NCBI GenBank assembly: GCA_964546585.1 | Contig: CAZJKE010000002.1 | Span: 82,195 to 146,194 of the forward strand | DNA: 64,000 bases | Origin: CAZJKE01 sp964546585 | GTDB lineage: Bacteria > Planctomycetota > Phycisphaerae > Phycisphaerales > SM1A02 | Direction: 5' to 3' | Part shown: positions 42,535-51,293 of the stretch, piece by piece | Layout: the number at the start of each line of letters is the position of its first letter | How positions within the stretch are numbered: the stretch's first letter is position 1 | Notes under the pieces: model-generated | Told to the model about the DNA's origin: nothing | Databases searched by the model: none | The model's input: only the letters and a program-made list of their open reading frames with translations | Position numbers and translations under genes: made by a program

Positions 42535-43707
42535 ATGAGGGACCTCTTCATCAACAGCAGCACCCAGCACACGCTGCTCCTGATCGTGCCCTTCGTGTTC
42601 GCCGCACTTCTCCGCCTCGCGCGTTCGCCAGCACCGGCGATGCTCGGGGGTATCGTCGGCGGCATTCTTCTGGGGCCCGCGGTGCTCGGCCACCTCGATC
42701 CTGGCATGTGGGACAAGGTATTCACCGGCGGTATTGAGGAACGAGCCGCGCTTGAAACGACGATGCGTCGGCAGGAGGCCGATGTACGCGCCGCCACGGC
42801 AGTTGGCGTGGATGCAAGCGTCCTCTCCCTCATGCGAGCCGAACACGCAGTCGCCATCGAACAGGCGAAGGCCGATGTCAACGCGGCGCAGTGGCACGAC
42901 CAGCGGCCGCTTCGCTCCTACGGCATGACACTGGTGGCCCTTGCGCTCTTTGTAGGAGCCAGACGCCGCACATCCGCCGGTACCGCTACACCCGGCACCG
43001 CCGCTTCGGTCGGCATGTGGGCATCTTTGCTGCCCGGTGGCATAGTCGCCGCATGTGCGTTCTGGTTCTGGGACGCATCGCCACCGATTGCAGTCGCAGC
43101 AGGGGCATGTCTTGCAGCAGGTCCGTGGACATTGGCAACTTGGGAGCGAGCCACTGCCGATCGGGCAGAGGAGGGCGGCGCATCCTTGATGCTCCGCTGT
43201 GGCCGGGTAGCGTGGATCGTCGCATCATGTGCAGGACTTCTGGCAGGATGGCGGATCATGGGCGCAAGCGCGATTGTCTGGCTCGCGCCTCTGGCTGCGT
43301 TACCACTTGGTTGGTGTCTTGCCCCTACCCGCCGAAAGTGGATCAATTCGGCGATCGACTGGATCGTTCTTCCCTCGATGGTGACCTGTTCGATCGTCTT
43401 GATCAATCCGATGGATGCCGTGCAATTCTGGCCCATCCTGATCATCCTGCTTCTCAGCGGCGACGGCCGCTGGCTCGGTGGCATGATTGGACTTCTTGCC
43501 CTTGGCGGCCGAGATCAGCAGCGATCCATGGCGCTTGCCATGCCGCTGGTGGATGCGGGCGTATCGCAGGTGTGCATGGTGGTCCTGCTCGGCGCAATCG
43601 GCGCATTGACACCGTCTCTCACCATCGCCATCGTCTTCGGAGGCCTCATGCTGGAAATCTCCGCGCCGTGGCGGCGACGCTTTGCCTTTGCAGTCACTCC
43701 ACCGTAA
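42535..43707 (+). CDS. Integral membrane protein with CPA2 antiporter-like N-terminus
   Basis: A 390-residue protein with about ten hydrophobic segments. The N-terminal APAMLGGIVGGILLGPAVLGH matches the first helices of CPA2/Kef-type cation-proton antiporters. A soluble segment of about 70 residues (65-135, charged and probably helical) then interrupts the fold, and the rest (QFWPILIILLLSGDGRWLGGMIG, PLVDAGVSQVCMVVLLGAIG) fits the later transporter helices only loosely. The conserved Asp-Asp or Asn-Asp ion site is not obvious. It may be a diverged antiporter with a changed function. GGAG lies about 9 nt before the ATG. Its 3' end overlaps glmS by 14 nt. Confidence 0.6.
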   Translation: MRDLFINSSTQHTLLLIVPFVFAALLRLARSPAPAMLGGIVGGILLGPAVLGHLDPGMWDKVFTGGIEERAALETTMRRQEADVRAATAVGVDASVLSLMRAEHAVAIEQAKADVNAAQWHDQRPLRSYGMTLVALALFVGARRRTSAGTATPGTAASVGMWASLLPGGIVAACAFWFWDASPPIAVAAGACLAAGPWTLATWERATADRAEEGGASLMLRCGRVAWIVASCAGLLAGWRIMGASAIVWLAPLAALPLGWCLAPTRRKWINSAIDWIVLPSMVTCSIVLINPMDAVQFWPILIILLLSGDGRWLGGMIGLLALGGRDQQRSMALAMPLVDAGVSQVCMVVLLGAIGALTPSLTIAIVFGGLMLEISAPWRRRFAFAVTPP

Positions 43708-45529
43708 CGGACTTCGCAAGGTTGCGGGGCTTGTCCACATCGTGCCCGCGAAGCACGGCTGCGTGATAGGCCAGCAGTTGGAGCGGAACAACGGTCAAGA
43801 TCGGCTGCAATGATTCCGGCACATCAGGTACGCGAAACACTTCATCACAGTGTCGCTCAATCTCCGCGTCCCCTTCCGTGGCAACAGCAAGTACGCGGCC
43901 GCCGCGGGAACGAACTTCCTCCATGTTCCCGATGACCTTCTTGTACTGGCTCCCGCGGGTAGCCACAACGACAACAGGCATGCCCTCATCGATCAGTGCT
44001 ATCGGGCCGTGCTTCATCTCCGCTGCGGGCATGCCCTCGGCGTGGATGTAACTGATTTCCTTGAGCTTCAGAGCGCCTTCCATCGCCACCGGATAGTTGG
44101 TTCCCCTGCCGAGAAACAGCCAGTTTTCACGATCGACGACGCGTTTGGCGACACTCAAGATGTGTTCACTCTGCTTCAAGACGCGGTCAAGATGCTCCGG
44201 CAGCTGCTCCATTGCCTCGAGCAGTTCGGCCGTTTCCTCCGGCCCAAGCGTGCGGCGGCGGCCCATGTAGATTGCAAGCATGGCGAGCACTGTCACCTGC
44301 CCAAGAAAGGCTTTGGTCGATGCCACGCCGATTTCCGGCCCAACGCGAAGGTAGACACCCGCTTCGGTTTCTCGGGCTATCGACGAACCCACGACATTGA
44401 CCACGCCGAGCGTGAACGCGCCTCGCCGCTTTGCCTCTTCGACCGCGGCAAGCGTATCGGCTGTCTCTCCGCTCTGGCTGACGGCGATCGCGATCGTGTG
44501 TTCCTCCACAATCGGGTTTCGGTACCTGAATTCGCTGGCAAATTCGACATCCACAGGCACGCGAGCAAGACTCTCAAAGAGGTACTCGCCAATCTTGGCT
44601 GCCTGCAACGCCGTCCCCTGCCCGAGCAGGAGGATCCGCTGCGCCCGGGCCAGTTCCTCCGCATGATCGGCTATGCCGCCGAGTACGATCCGCCGCTCCG
44701 CCGAATCGATTCGACCCTGCATGCATGTTCTGACCGTGCTCGGCTGTTCGCAAATCTCCTTGAGCATGTAGTGCTTGAAGTCGCCCAGTTCGATCTGCTG
44801 CAAGTCGTACTCGAGTTCCTCAATGCGCGGACTGATCGGCACATTGTCAATTGTGGTCGTGCGAAAATCATCCTTCGTCAATCGCGCAACTGTTTCGTTT
44901 TCGAGCGTGAATGCCTGATTCGTGTGGGCGACGATGGCACTTGAGTCGGAGGCGACGACGTATTCCTCCTTGCCGACACCGACCATCAAAGGCGAGCCCT
45001 TTCTGGCAACAACCAACACATCCGGTTCCTTGTCGCAAAGGACGGCAATCGCATAGGCACCGGACACTTCCCGCAACGCCGCCTGTACCGCAGCCTCCAG
45101 GTCCCCTTCGTACAGTTCGCCGATGAGATGCGCCAATACCTCCGTGTCGGTTTCGCTCGCGAATACGTGGCCCTTGTCAGCCAGATACTGCTTCAGCGCA
45201 CCGTAGTTTTCGATGATGCCATTGTGGACCAGTTGGATGCCGTGGCCGGAGGCGGCATTGTCGCCGTGCGGGTGCGCATTGGTGTCGGTCGGAGCGCCGT
45301 GGGTCGCCCACCGGGTATGGGCCATGCCGACCATGCCATCGAACGCCTCATCCTGCCCGACCAAGTCCTCAAGGACGCCGACTCGCCCTGCTGTCTTCGC
45401 AACGCGGAGACCGCCGTTGAGCACGGCGATCCCAGCCGAGTCATAGCCGCGATACTCCAGCCGCTTGAGCCCCTCAAGCAGAATTGGAGAGGCCGGCCTG
45501 GTTCCGATGTAGGCGATGATGCCACACAT
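43694..45529 (-). CDS. glmS: Glutamine-fructose-6-phosphate aminotransferase (isomerizing)
   Basis: A 611-residue enzyme that makes glucosamine-6-phosphate from fructose-6-phosphate and glutamine, feeding UDP-GlcNAc for peptidoglycan and surface polysaccharide. The start is set by MCGIIAYIG, in which Cys2 becomes the N-terminal nucleophile. The glutaminase domain has MAHTRWATHG and HNGIIENY; two SIS domains follow (SQSGETADTLAA and a second with HAEGMPAAEMKHGPIALID). The C-terminus NLAKSVTVE is the standard ending. TACCCT lies 8 nt before the ATG. It is divergent from rarA. Confidence 0.98.
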   Translation of the reverse strand: MCGIIAYIGTRPASPILLEGLKRLEYRGYDSAGIAVLNGGLRVAKTAGRVGVLEDLVGQDEAFDGMVGMAHTRWATHGAPTDTNAHPHGDNAASGHGIQLVHNGIIENYGALKQYLADKGHVFASETDTEVLAHLIGELYEGDLEAAVQAALREVSGAYAIAVLCDKEPDVLVVARKGSPLMVGVGKEEYVVASDSSAIVAHTNQAFTLENETVARLTKDDFRTTTIDNVPISPRIEELEYDLQQIELGDFKHYMLKEICEQPSTVRTCMQGRIDSAERRIVLGGIADHAEELARAQRILLLGQGTALQAAKIGEYLFESLARVPVDVEFASEFRYRNPIVEEHTIAIAVSQSGETADTLAAVEEAKRRGAFTLGVVNVVGSSIARETEAGVYLRVGPEIGVASTKAFLGQVTVLAMLAIYMGRRRTLGPEETAELLEAMEQLPEHLDRVLKQSEHILSVAKRVVDRENWLFLGRGTNYPVAMEGALKLKEISYIHAEGMPAAEMKHGPIALIDEGMPVVVVATRGSQYKKVIGNMEEVRSRGGRVLAVATEGDAEIERHCDEVFRVPDVPESLQPILTVVPLQLLAYHAAVLRGHDVDKPRNLAKSVTVE

Positions 45530-45599
45530 GCCGGGAAAGGGTACCCCACAACCCCTGAAGAGGGCCGCCAATTCGTCGATCAATTCCGTTATGGGACTC

Positions 45600-45605
45600 T
45601 ACAAT
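45600..45605 (+). promoter_or_regulatory. TACAAT -10-like box for rarA
   Basis: TACAAT ends 6 nt before the ATG at 45612, with no Shine-Dalgarno sequence; a leaderless transcript is expected. Confidence 0.5.
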
Positions 45606-45611
45606 CGCAGC

Positions 45612-46454
45612 ATGCCTGACTTGTTCCATGAGCAGACCACCGGCCGCCGCGAAGCGGTTCGCCCGTTGGCTGATCGGATGCGGCCAAGATCGTTGAGTGA
45701 GTTCGTGGGACAGGAAGCCATCATCGGCCCCGGTAGTGTGCTGCGGAGGATGATGGCTGCCGACCGCATGCCGTCGGTCATTCTCTGGGGAAGCCCTGGG
45801 ACCGGCAAGACGGCGCTTGCCGGCGTCATNNNNNNNNNNNNNNNNNNNNNNNNNNNNNNNNNNNNNNNNNNNNNNNNNNNNNNNNNNNNNNNNNNNNNNN
45901 NNNNNNNNNNNNNNNNNNNNNNNNNNNNNGGCGTCATCGATCTTGCAGTCGCAGAAGAGTCGATGCAGCGAAAGGCCGTTCGATACGACGGGCAGGGTCA
46001 CTACGACTGTGCGAGCGCCCTCATCAAATCCATTCGCGGCTCGGATCCCGATGCGGCTATCTACTGGCTCGCGTGCATGTTCGCCGGCGGCGAAGACCCT
46101 CGTTTCATTGCGAGGCGACTCTCCATTCTTGCAAGCGAGGACATCGGACTTGCCGAACCACGGGCGATGGAACAGGCAGCGGCGGCATGGCACATCACCG
46201 AGCGAATCGGAATGCCCGAGTGCCAGTTTGCGCTCAGTCAGTTGACGATCTTTCTCGCCAACGCACCCAAGTCCAATGCTGCAGCGCAGGCAATCTGGCA
46301 TGCGATGGATGATGTAGAACACCAGCGGACGGTCCCGGTTCCGAAGCATCTGGCCGGCAGCGGCGGCGGTGGATATCGCAACCCCCACAAGGAAGATGCC
46401 GCCGATCAGGTCTACCTTGGCGTAGATCGGACATACTGGAATCCAGAAGCGTGA
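45612..46454 (+). CDS. rarA: Replication-associated recombination ATPase RarA/MgsA, interrupted by an assembly gap
   Basis: AAA+ clamp-loader-like ATPase acting at stalled replication forks. The visible N-terminus reads RPLADRMRPRSLSEFVGQ with Walker A GSPGTGKTAL near 59-68. After the gap come the C-terminal family signatures YDGQGHYDCASALIKSIRGSDPDAAIYW, RRLSILASEDIGLA and the end VPVPKHLA...GYRNPHK. Family members are about 430-450 residues and only about 246 are visible. Roughly 160-170 residues (Walker B, sensor 1, arginine finger) are therefore missing although only 100 N are shown. The gene is probably intact in the organism. Confidence 0.92.
   Translation: MPDLFHEQTTGRREAVRPLADRMRPRSLSEFVGQEAIIGPGSVLRRMMAADRMPSVILWGSPGTGKTALAGVXXXXXXXXXXXXXXXXXXXXXXXXXXXXXXXXXXGVIDLAVAEESMQRKAVRYDGQGHYDCASALIKSIRGSDPDAAIYWLACMFAGGEDPRFIARRLSILASEDIGLAEPRAMEQAAAAWHITERIGMPECQFALSQLTIFLANAPKSNAAAQAIWHAMDDVEHQRTVPVPKHLAGSGGGGYRNPHKEDAADQVYLGVDRTYWNPEA
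45830..45929. other. Assembly gap (100 N) inside rarA
   Basis: Exactly 100 N, the placeholder for a scaffold gap of unknown size. The missing rarA segment implies a true gap of about 0.5 kb. Confidence 0.98.
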
Positions 46455-47023
46455 TCTCGAAGCCCGACTGTCGAAAGCAGATGCGTCGTGTCATTGCCGG
46501 CCTCACCGGTGACCAGAGGGCACAAGCAGACACGGCCATTTCGGCCAATCTGGCCTCACTTGCAACCCTTCGGTCCGCAAACACCATCATGGTGTACCTG
46601 CCTCTGGACGACGAAATAGATCTGCGGCTGCTCATGGATGGATGGATCAGAGAAGGCCGAACTGTGTGCGTTCCGCTGGTGAACTGGGATCAGAAGCGGA
46701 TGCAGCCGGGCATGCTGTCATCGCTCAGCGAATCAACGCTCACCGCGGGTCCCCATGGGATCCGGGAACCTCGGGATCCTCACCCTCTCCCCGCTTCCAT
46801 GATCGAGGTGGTCATCGTCCCGGGGCTGGCGTTCGATGCCACAGGTGCCCGGCTGGGCCGCGGTGGGGGCTTCTATGATCGATTCCTCGACACGGTCACC
46901 ACGGCCGTCACACTCGGGGTCGCGTTGCAAGAGCAGATTCTTCACACTGTCCCCTGTGAAAAGCACGACCGCCACATGGCCGCGGTCATCACGCCCCAGG
47001 GCGTTCTGACCGGCCCCCCGTAG
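46451..47023 (+). CDS. 5-formyltetrahydrofolate cyclo-ligase
   Basis: A 190-residue enzyme that converts 5-formyl-THF to 5,10-methenyl-THF using ATP. CRKQMRRVIAGL at the N-terminus, VYLPLDDEIDLRLLMD, and the signature GLAFDATGARLGRGGGFYDRFL near 140-160 (family pattern PG.aFd..G.RlG.GgGyYDR.l) identify it. The GTG at 46451 overlaps the rarA stop by 4 nt, so they are coupled. Confidence 0.94.
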   Translation: MISKPDCRKQMRRVIAGLTGDQRAQADTAISANLASLATLRSANTIMVYLPLDDEIDLRLLMDGWIREGRTVCVPLVNWDQKRMQPGMLSSLSESTLTAGPHGIREPRDPHPLPASMIEVVIVPGLAFDATGARLGRGGGFYDRFLDTVTTAVTLGVALQEQILHTVPCEKHDRHMAAVITPQGVLTGPP

Positions 47024-47037
47024 TGCCGGCAAGACCG

Positions 47038-47043
47038 TACAAT
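47038..47043 (+). promoter_or_regulatory. TACAAT -10-like box for the L,D-transpeptidase gene
   Basis: TACAAT lies exactly 7 nt before the ATG at 47051, the same spacing as at the threonine aldolase gene; no Shine-Dalgarno sequence. Confidence 0.5.
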
Positions 47044-47050
47044 CGCCGCC

Positions 47051-48085
47051 ATGGCGCTTCCAAGTCAAGCAGGTCGTTCCGCAAGTCGCCCCTCCCGCCG
47101 ATATCGACGGCGGCGACGCAATCGGATGTCGTGGATCCTCGTGATCGTCGCTGGCGGCGTGATCACATGGTATGTGTGGCCCCGAGGCGAAGCCTCAATC
47201 GACAACACTGCCGATCAAACGCTCGTGCAGTTGCCGCCCGAGCCAACGGGAACATTGCCGCAAGCGAAGCCACCTGTTGAACCAGCGCCCACGCCGAAAG
47301 TCATTCCGGTTGAGGTGGAAGAGATCGCTGCAGCGCCTAGCACTGAAATCGCAACCGTACCCGAACAGCCAGCCGTTGCGCCGCCGCCGGTGGCCGCGTC
47401 GCTTGCCGCAACCGGCACCGCGGAGCGACTCGCCGATGGACTGACACTGATCGATGCCAACAACCTCACCGAAGCGCGAAGCACACTCACCGCGGCGCTC
47501 CTTGGAAACCGCCTGACGCCGGCTGAAGTTGTGCAGGCCAAGGGTGTCTTGCAGGATCTCTCCGAGCGAATGATCTTCTCGCCGGAAGTTGTCCCCGGCG
47601 ACACATTCGCAATGGAATACATCGTGCGGGACGGTGACACATTGAGCAGGCTCGTACAGAAGATGAACCTTCAGGTTGACTGGCGATTCATTCAGAGAAT
47701 CAATGAGATTCCAAAGGCCTCCATGATCCGAGTCGGGCAAAACCTGAAACTGGTGACCGGCCCGTTCCACGCCGTCATTGACAAGGCCGGGTATCGCATG
47801 GATCTCTTCATGGGAGAAGCCGAGAATCGCGTCTTCGTCGCATCAGTCCCGGTGGGTCTCGGTGAATACAACTCCACGCCGGTCGGCCGATTCCGCGTCC
47901 GGCGGAATTCCAAATTGGTCAATCCCACCTGGATCAATCCACGAACGCGGCAGTCCTATGCGGCGGATGATCCGGAAAATCCCATCGGCGAGCGATGGAT
48001 CGGCCTTGTCGGCACCGAGGAGCGGACGAAGGATCTCACAGGGTTGGGTATTCACGGCACCATTGAACTGGAGTCCATTGGCCGC
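47051..48085 (+). CDS. LysM/L,D-transpeptidase (YkuD) protein, 3' end lost in an assembly gap
   Basis: About 345 residues are visible. A very basic N-terminus precedes one membrane anchor (SWILVIVAGGVITWYVW), then a proline-rich linker, a helical region, a LysM domain (EYIVRDGDTLSRLVQKMN to MIRVGQNLKLV, about 190-240), and the start of a YkuD domain (VIDKAGYRMDLFMGE, STPVGRFRVRRN, GIHGT). The catalytic Cys of the HGT...S.GCIRM motif lies in the gap. These enzymes form 3-3 crosslinks in peptidoglycan or attach envelope proteins. The extra beta-rich NPTWINPRTRQ segment is normal for the family. Confidence 0.9.
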
Positions 48086-48185
48086 NNNNNNNNNNNNNNN
48101 NNNNNNNNNNNNNNNNNNNNNNNNNNNNNNNNNNNNNNNNNNNNNNNNNNNNNNNNNNNNNNNNNNNNNNNNNNNNNNNNNNNNN
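48086..48185. other. Assembly gap (100 N) between the L,D-transpeptidase and a porin gene
   Basis: Exactly 100 N. It hides the end of the transpeptidase gene and the last codon and stop of the convergent porin gene. Confidence 0.98.
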
Positions 48186-49666
48186 AACTCCAACTGCAAC
48201 TGTGTCCGGAACAGCCACTCGCCATCACGCGTGCCGCTGGTCCGCCAACCGACCATCAGATTCTGCATGCTGTCGGGCACCTTGCCCATGCTGAAGCCGA
48301 AGTCGCTGGTGACCTTCAGTGACTGTTGCTCGAGATACCAATTCATCCCCGTGGTCACAATGTTGACATCGGCACCGCCAAGTTGTGTCGCCTTTGGTCC
48401 CCCACCTTCCCATCGCATGAACCACTCCGTGTCGTCCGTCAGGTAGGTGCTGCCCTGGAAGACCCATCCAAGCCATTCCACCGTGTTGATGTTGCCAACC
48501 GGCGTGCTGTAGCCCTTTTGGTGGTGATAGGTGCCTGAGGCAAAGAAGCTGATGCCATCGAGCGCAACCGAGAGATCGCCGGTGAATCCCCAACTGTCGG
48601 TCTTGGGATTGCCTATTCCCCGCCGCTCTTCGTGCTGCCCGTGGACGGCCAAGCCAAGTAACACACCAGTGTCGCTGCCGGGAGGACTCGTGAACTCCTG
48701 AAATTGCGCCCAGTCACCTCCAAGAAGCCACTCCCCGCGGACAGTGAGCGCCCACTCGGCATCGAAGACCAGCCCGCTCCACGGCGGGATCGTAGGCGGC
48801 AACCCGCCACTGGGCGTGGTAATCAGACCGGCTCGGGTGAGCGAGCCGTCGGAGACCGCCATGATGATGCGTACTGCATCGCTCGGCATCCATGTGAGTT
48901 CGATACCCTGCGATCGACCAAGACCGAGTCGATAGTCAATCAATGATCGATCTACAGCCAGTTGCCGGGTGTCGGAAATGAGCGATTCCCTCGTAAACGG
49001 CAACTGAAAGATGCCCATCCGAACAGCCCACTGCTCGGAGAGCCGCCGTCGCACCCACGCATCCCAGAGCCGCGACTCCATGTCCGTGAGTGTGGTGGTT
49101 GATGCCGAGTCGACGATGGCGTGCGGATCGCTCCAGCCCCACCCGGGCTGGATCAGGAAGGTCGTGTCCCGGTCGAAGAGCCAGCCGCCGAGGTTCAGCC
49201 GCATGCGAGTGTTCTCAAATCCGTATCGCCACTCATCGTCGATCGGTGTTGCCCCCCTGCGAAGGCGACCACCGAGAAAACGCTCCTGCAGGAGGCCGCC
49301 GATCTCCAGTTTGAATCGACCATCAGCGCTTGCCAGGAAAAAGCCATCGGACCAGCCGCCGAGGAGTCCGTCGCCGACGAGGTTGTTTCTCGAATCCGCA
49401 TCGATCAGCACTTCGTGTACGAGCGTGCGAATCTCGTCCGCCCGAGCAGCCGTCAACCATGACTCACCCGCCTGCGTTCGTAGGACATTGAGATCCTCCC
49501 GCATTCGTGCAGTCTCATCCTGCACGCTGTTGAGGTGATCTCGAAGTTGATCGATCTGTTGCTGCACATCATCGGCCTGCACGGATTGCGCAGCCATGAG
49601 GCACGCGGCCAGTACCGCTGTGGTGCCCAAGGATCTTCGATCTGATTGTGCAAGTAAACGGAACAT
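48186..49666 (-). CDS. Outer-membrane porin-like protein, copy A of a tandem triplet (final codons in gap)
   Basis: About 494 residues: signal peptide (1-31), a coiled coil (DVQQQIDQLRDHLNSVQDE and on), a linker with SWLTAARADEIRTLVHEVL, then a beta-barrel of alternating strands resembling OprO/P-type porins (LEIGGLLQERFLGG, AVRMGIFQLPFTRESL, NWYLEQQSLKVTSDFGFSMG). It ends ...LFRTQLQLE just before the gap; its paralogues end in the same motif plus F and stop, so nearly nothing is lost. It starts 9 nt after the stop of copy B. The solute is unknown. Confidence 0.82.
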
Positions 49667-49675
49667 GGTCGTGTG

Positions 49676-51136
49676 TCAGAAAGCCAATTGGAACTGCGTC
49701 CTGAAGATCAACTGCCCTCCGTGATGCGTGTCTGGCTGGGTGCCTGCCTGCGGCATGACGAATACCTGGTCCACATCGCCAAAGCTGAAGCCGATATCGG
49801 CACTGAATTTGAGATCCTGTCCATCGAGATAATGGTTGACACCCGCGGTCATGATGCTGAGGTCCTTGCCATTGAACTCCGCCGCGTCCGAGCCACCCGC
49901 CTCCCACCGAAGAAAGACCTCATCGCGATTGGTGACATAGGTGCTCGCCTGCAGCACCATGCCGAACCAGTTGACCTCCGGCACCTGTACCGAGAAATCA
50001 CGGACCCGTTGTGCAATGATGCCTACATAGGCTGATGCCCCGTCAAACTGCAGCGTCGCATCAATGGTGGCCGCCATGTACCGGCCCTTGGGAAGACCGG
50101 CCGGGGGTGGTAAACCGTTGTCTCGTTCCGTGTGTTGCATGTGTCCAGCGAGACCGATCAACACGCCCGGGGTCGTTCCCAACGGTGCCGTGAACTGATT
50201 GAACTGGTCCCACGATCCACCCAGTTTCCACTCGTGCCGCATGGTGACCGCGTATTCCACATCGGATTCAAGCGCGGCCCAGGGTGGTACCGGACTCGGC
50301 TGGCCGAAAATCGCGTTGTGGAAGAGTGCCGTTGAACCACTGCTGAAGGCAACAAAGACGCGGCGATCAGGCGAGGCCCAGGTCAGTTCCACCCCCTGCG
50401 ATCTGCCCAGGCCAAGGCGGTGGTCAATTGTTGTCTTTTCAATCGCCAGTTGGGCTGAAGCGGCAACCAGCGACTCTCTGGTAAACGGCAACTTGAAAAT
50501 GCCCATCGTGACCGCAACGCTGTCACTCAGCCGCGTTCGAATCCAGGCGTCCCACACGCGACCGGCCATCGTGTGCGAGTCATTGGTCAGGCTGTCGGGG
50601 TCGAGGCGGCCATACCCGGTCTGCACGAGAAACTGGAGCCCGCGGCGACCGATGTGTCCGCCGAAATCCAGTCGTGTGCGGGTAACTTCAAAGCCGTACC
50701 GCCATTCGTCCGGCACGGCATTGGGGTCATCTACCGGCGAATCGACCCAGTTGCCAATGAACCGTGTCTGCATGAGCCCGTTGATGGTGAGTCCATAGCG
50801 GCCATCGGCGCTGGCAAGAAAGAACCCCTCTGACCAGCCCATCATGACGCCGTCGCCGGTCAGCGATCCCCGCATCTCGGCATCGGCCAGCACATCGTTG
50901 ACAAGCACGCCGATCTGTTCTGCCCGCTCGGCACTCAACCACTCATTCTGTACTTCAAGTTGTGCCTGATCCAACTCGTCGCGAACAACAGCATTCGCCG
51001 ACTCGGCGGCAGCAATCTCGTCGCGGAGTTGATCGATCTGATCTTGAAGGGTCGGCGGACTTGCACGGGCAGCCGCCGCGGTCGCCCATGCGGCGGCCAT
51101 CGCCAGTGCAGTCCATTGCCAGCGTTGCGTATCCAT
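49676..51136 (-). CDS. Outer-membrane porin-like protein, copy B of a tandem triplet
   Basis: A 486-residue complete paralogue: signal peptide (1-27), coiled coil (LQDQIDQLRDEIAAAESAN), linker (EWLSAERAEQIGVLVNDVLADA), beta-barrel (LTINGLMQTRFIGNW, AVTMGIFKLPFTRESLV, GVNHYLDGQDLKFSADIGFSFG) and terminal Phe (LIFRTQFQLAF), the usual barrel-assembly signal. Its order of motifs matches copy A nearly throughout. A TACAAT box at 51155-51160 suggests a promoter of its own, separate from copy C, which is followed by a strong terminator. Copies B and A are probably co-transcribed. Confidence 0.85.
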   Translation of the reverse strand: MDTQRWQWTALAMAAAWATAAAARASPPTLQDQIDQLRDEIAAAESANAVVRDELDQAQLEVQNEWLSAERAEQIGVLVNDVLADAEMRGSLTGDGVMMGWSEGFFLASADGRYGLTINGLMQTRFIGNWVDSPVDDPNAVPDEWRYGFEVTRTRLDFGGHIGRRGLQFLVQTGYGRLDPDSLTNDSHTMAGRVWDAWIRTRLSDSVAVTMGIFKLPFTRESLVAASAQLAIEKTTIDHRLGLGRSQGVELTWASPDRRVFVAFSSGSTALFHNAIFGQPSPVPPWAALESDVEYAVTMRHEWKLGGSWDQFNQFTAPLGTTPGVLIGLAGHMQHTERDNGLPPPAGLPKGRYMAATIDATLQFDGASAYVGIIAQRVRDFSVQVPEVNWFGMVLQASTYVTNRDEVFLRWEAGGSDAAEFNGKDLSIMTAGVNHYLDGQDLKFSADIGFSFGDVDQVFVMPQAGTQPDTHHGGQLIFRTQFQLAF

Positions 51137-51154
51137 CCGTGGTGTCGCGCCACG

Positions 51155-51160
51155 ATTGTA
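51155..51160 (-). promoter_or_regulatory. TACAAT -10-like box for porin copies B and A
   Basis: TACAAT on the minus strand, 18 nt before the ATG at 51136, giving a leader of about 11 nt. It lies downstream of the terminator that closes copy C. Confidence 0.4.
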
Positions 51161-51217
51161 TCGGCCACGAAGAGGGTTGGGCGGGAATGGTGGTCAGGGT
51201 GCCGACCCCCAACCCCC

Positions 51218-51251
51218 AAAAAGAACAGCCGGCCCCCGAGGGGGCCGGCTG
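51218..51251 (-). terminator. Strong rho-independent terminator after porin copy C
   Basis: On the minus strand a 12-bp GC stem (51251-51240 with 51237-51226) has a two-base centre and is followed by TTCTTTTT (51225-51218). It should separate copy C from copies B and A. Confidence 0.88.
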
Positions 51252-51293
51252 CGTGAGTGTCATCAGAGGATGACCTCCGGTTCGCTTCTCGGA

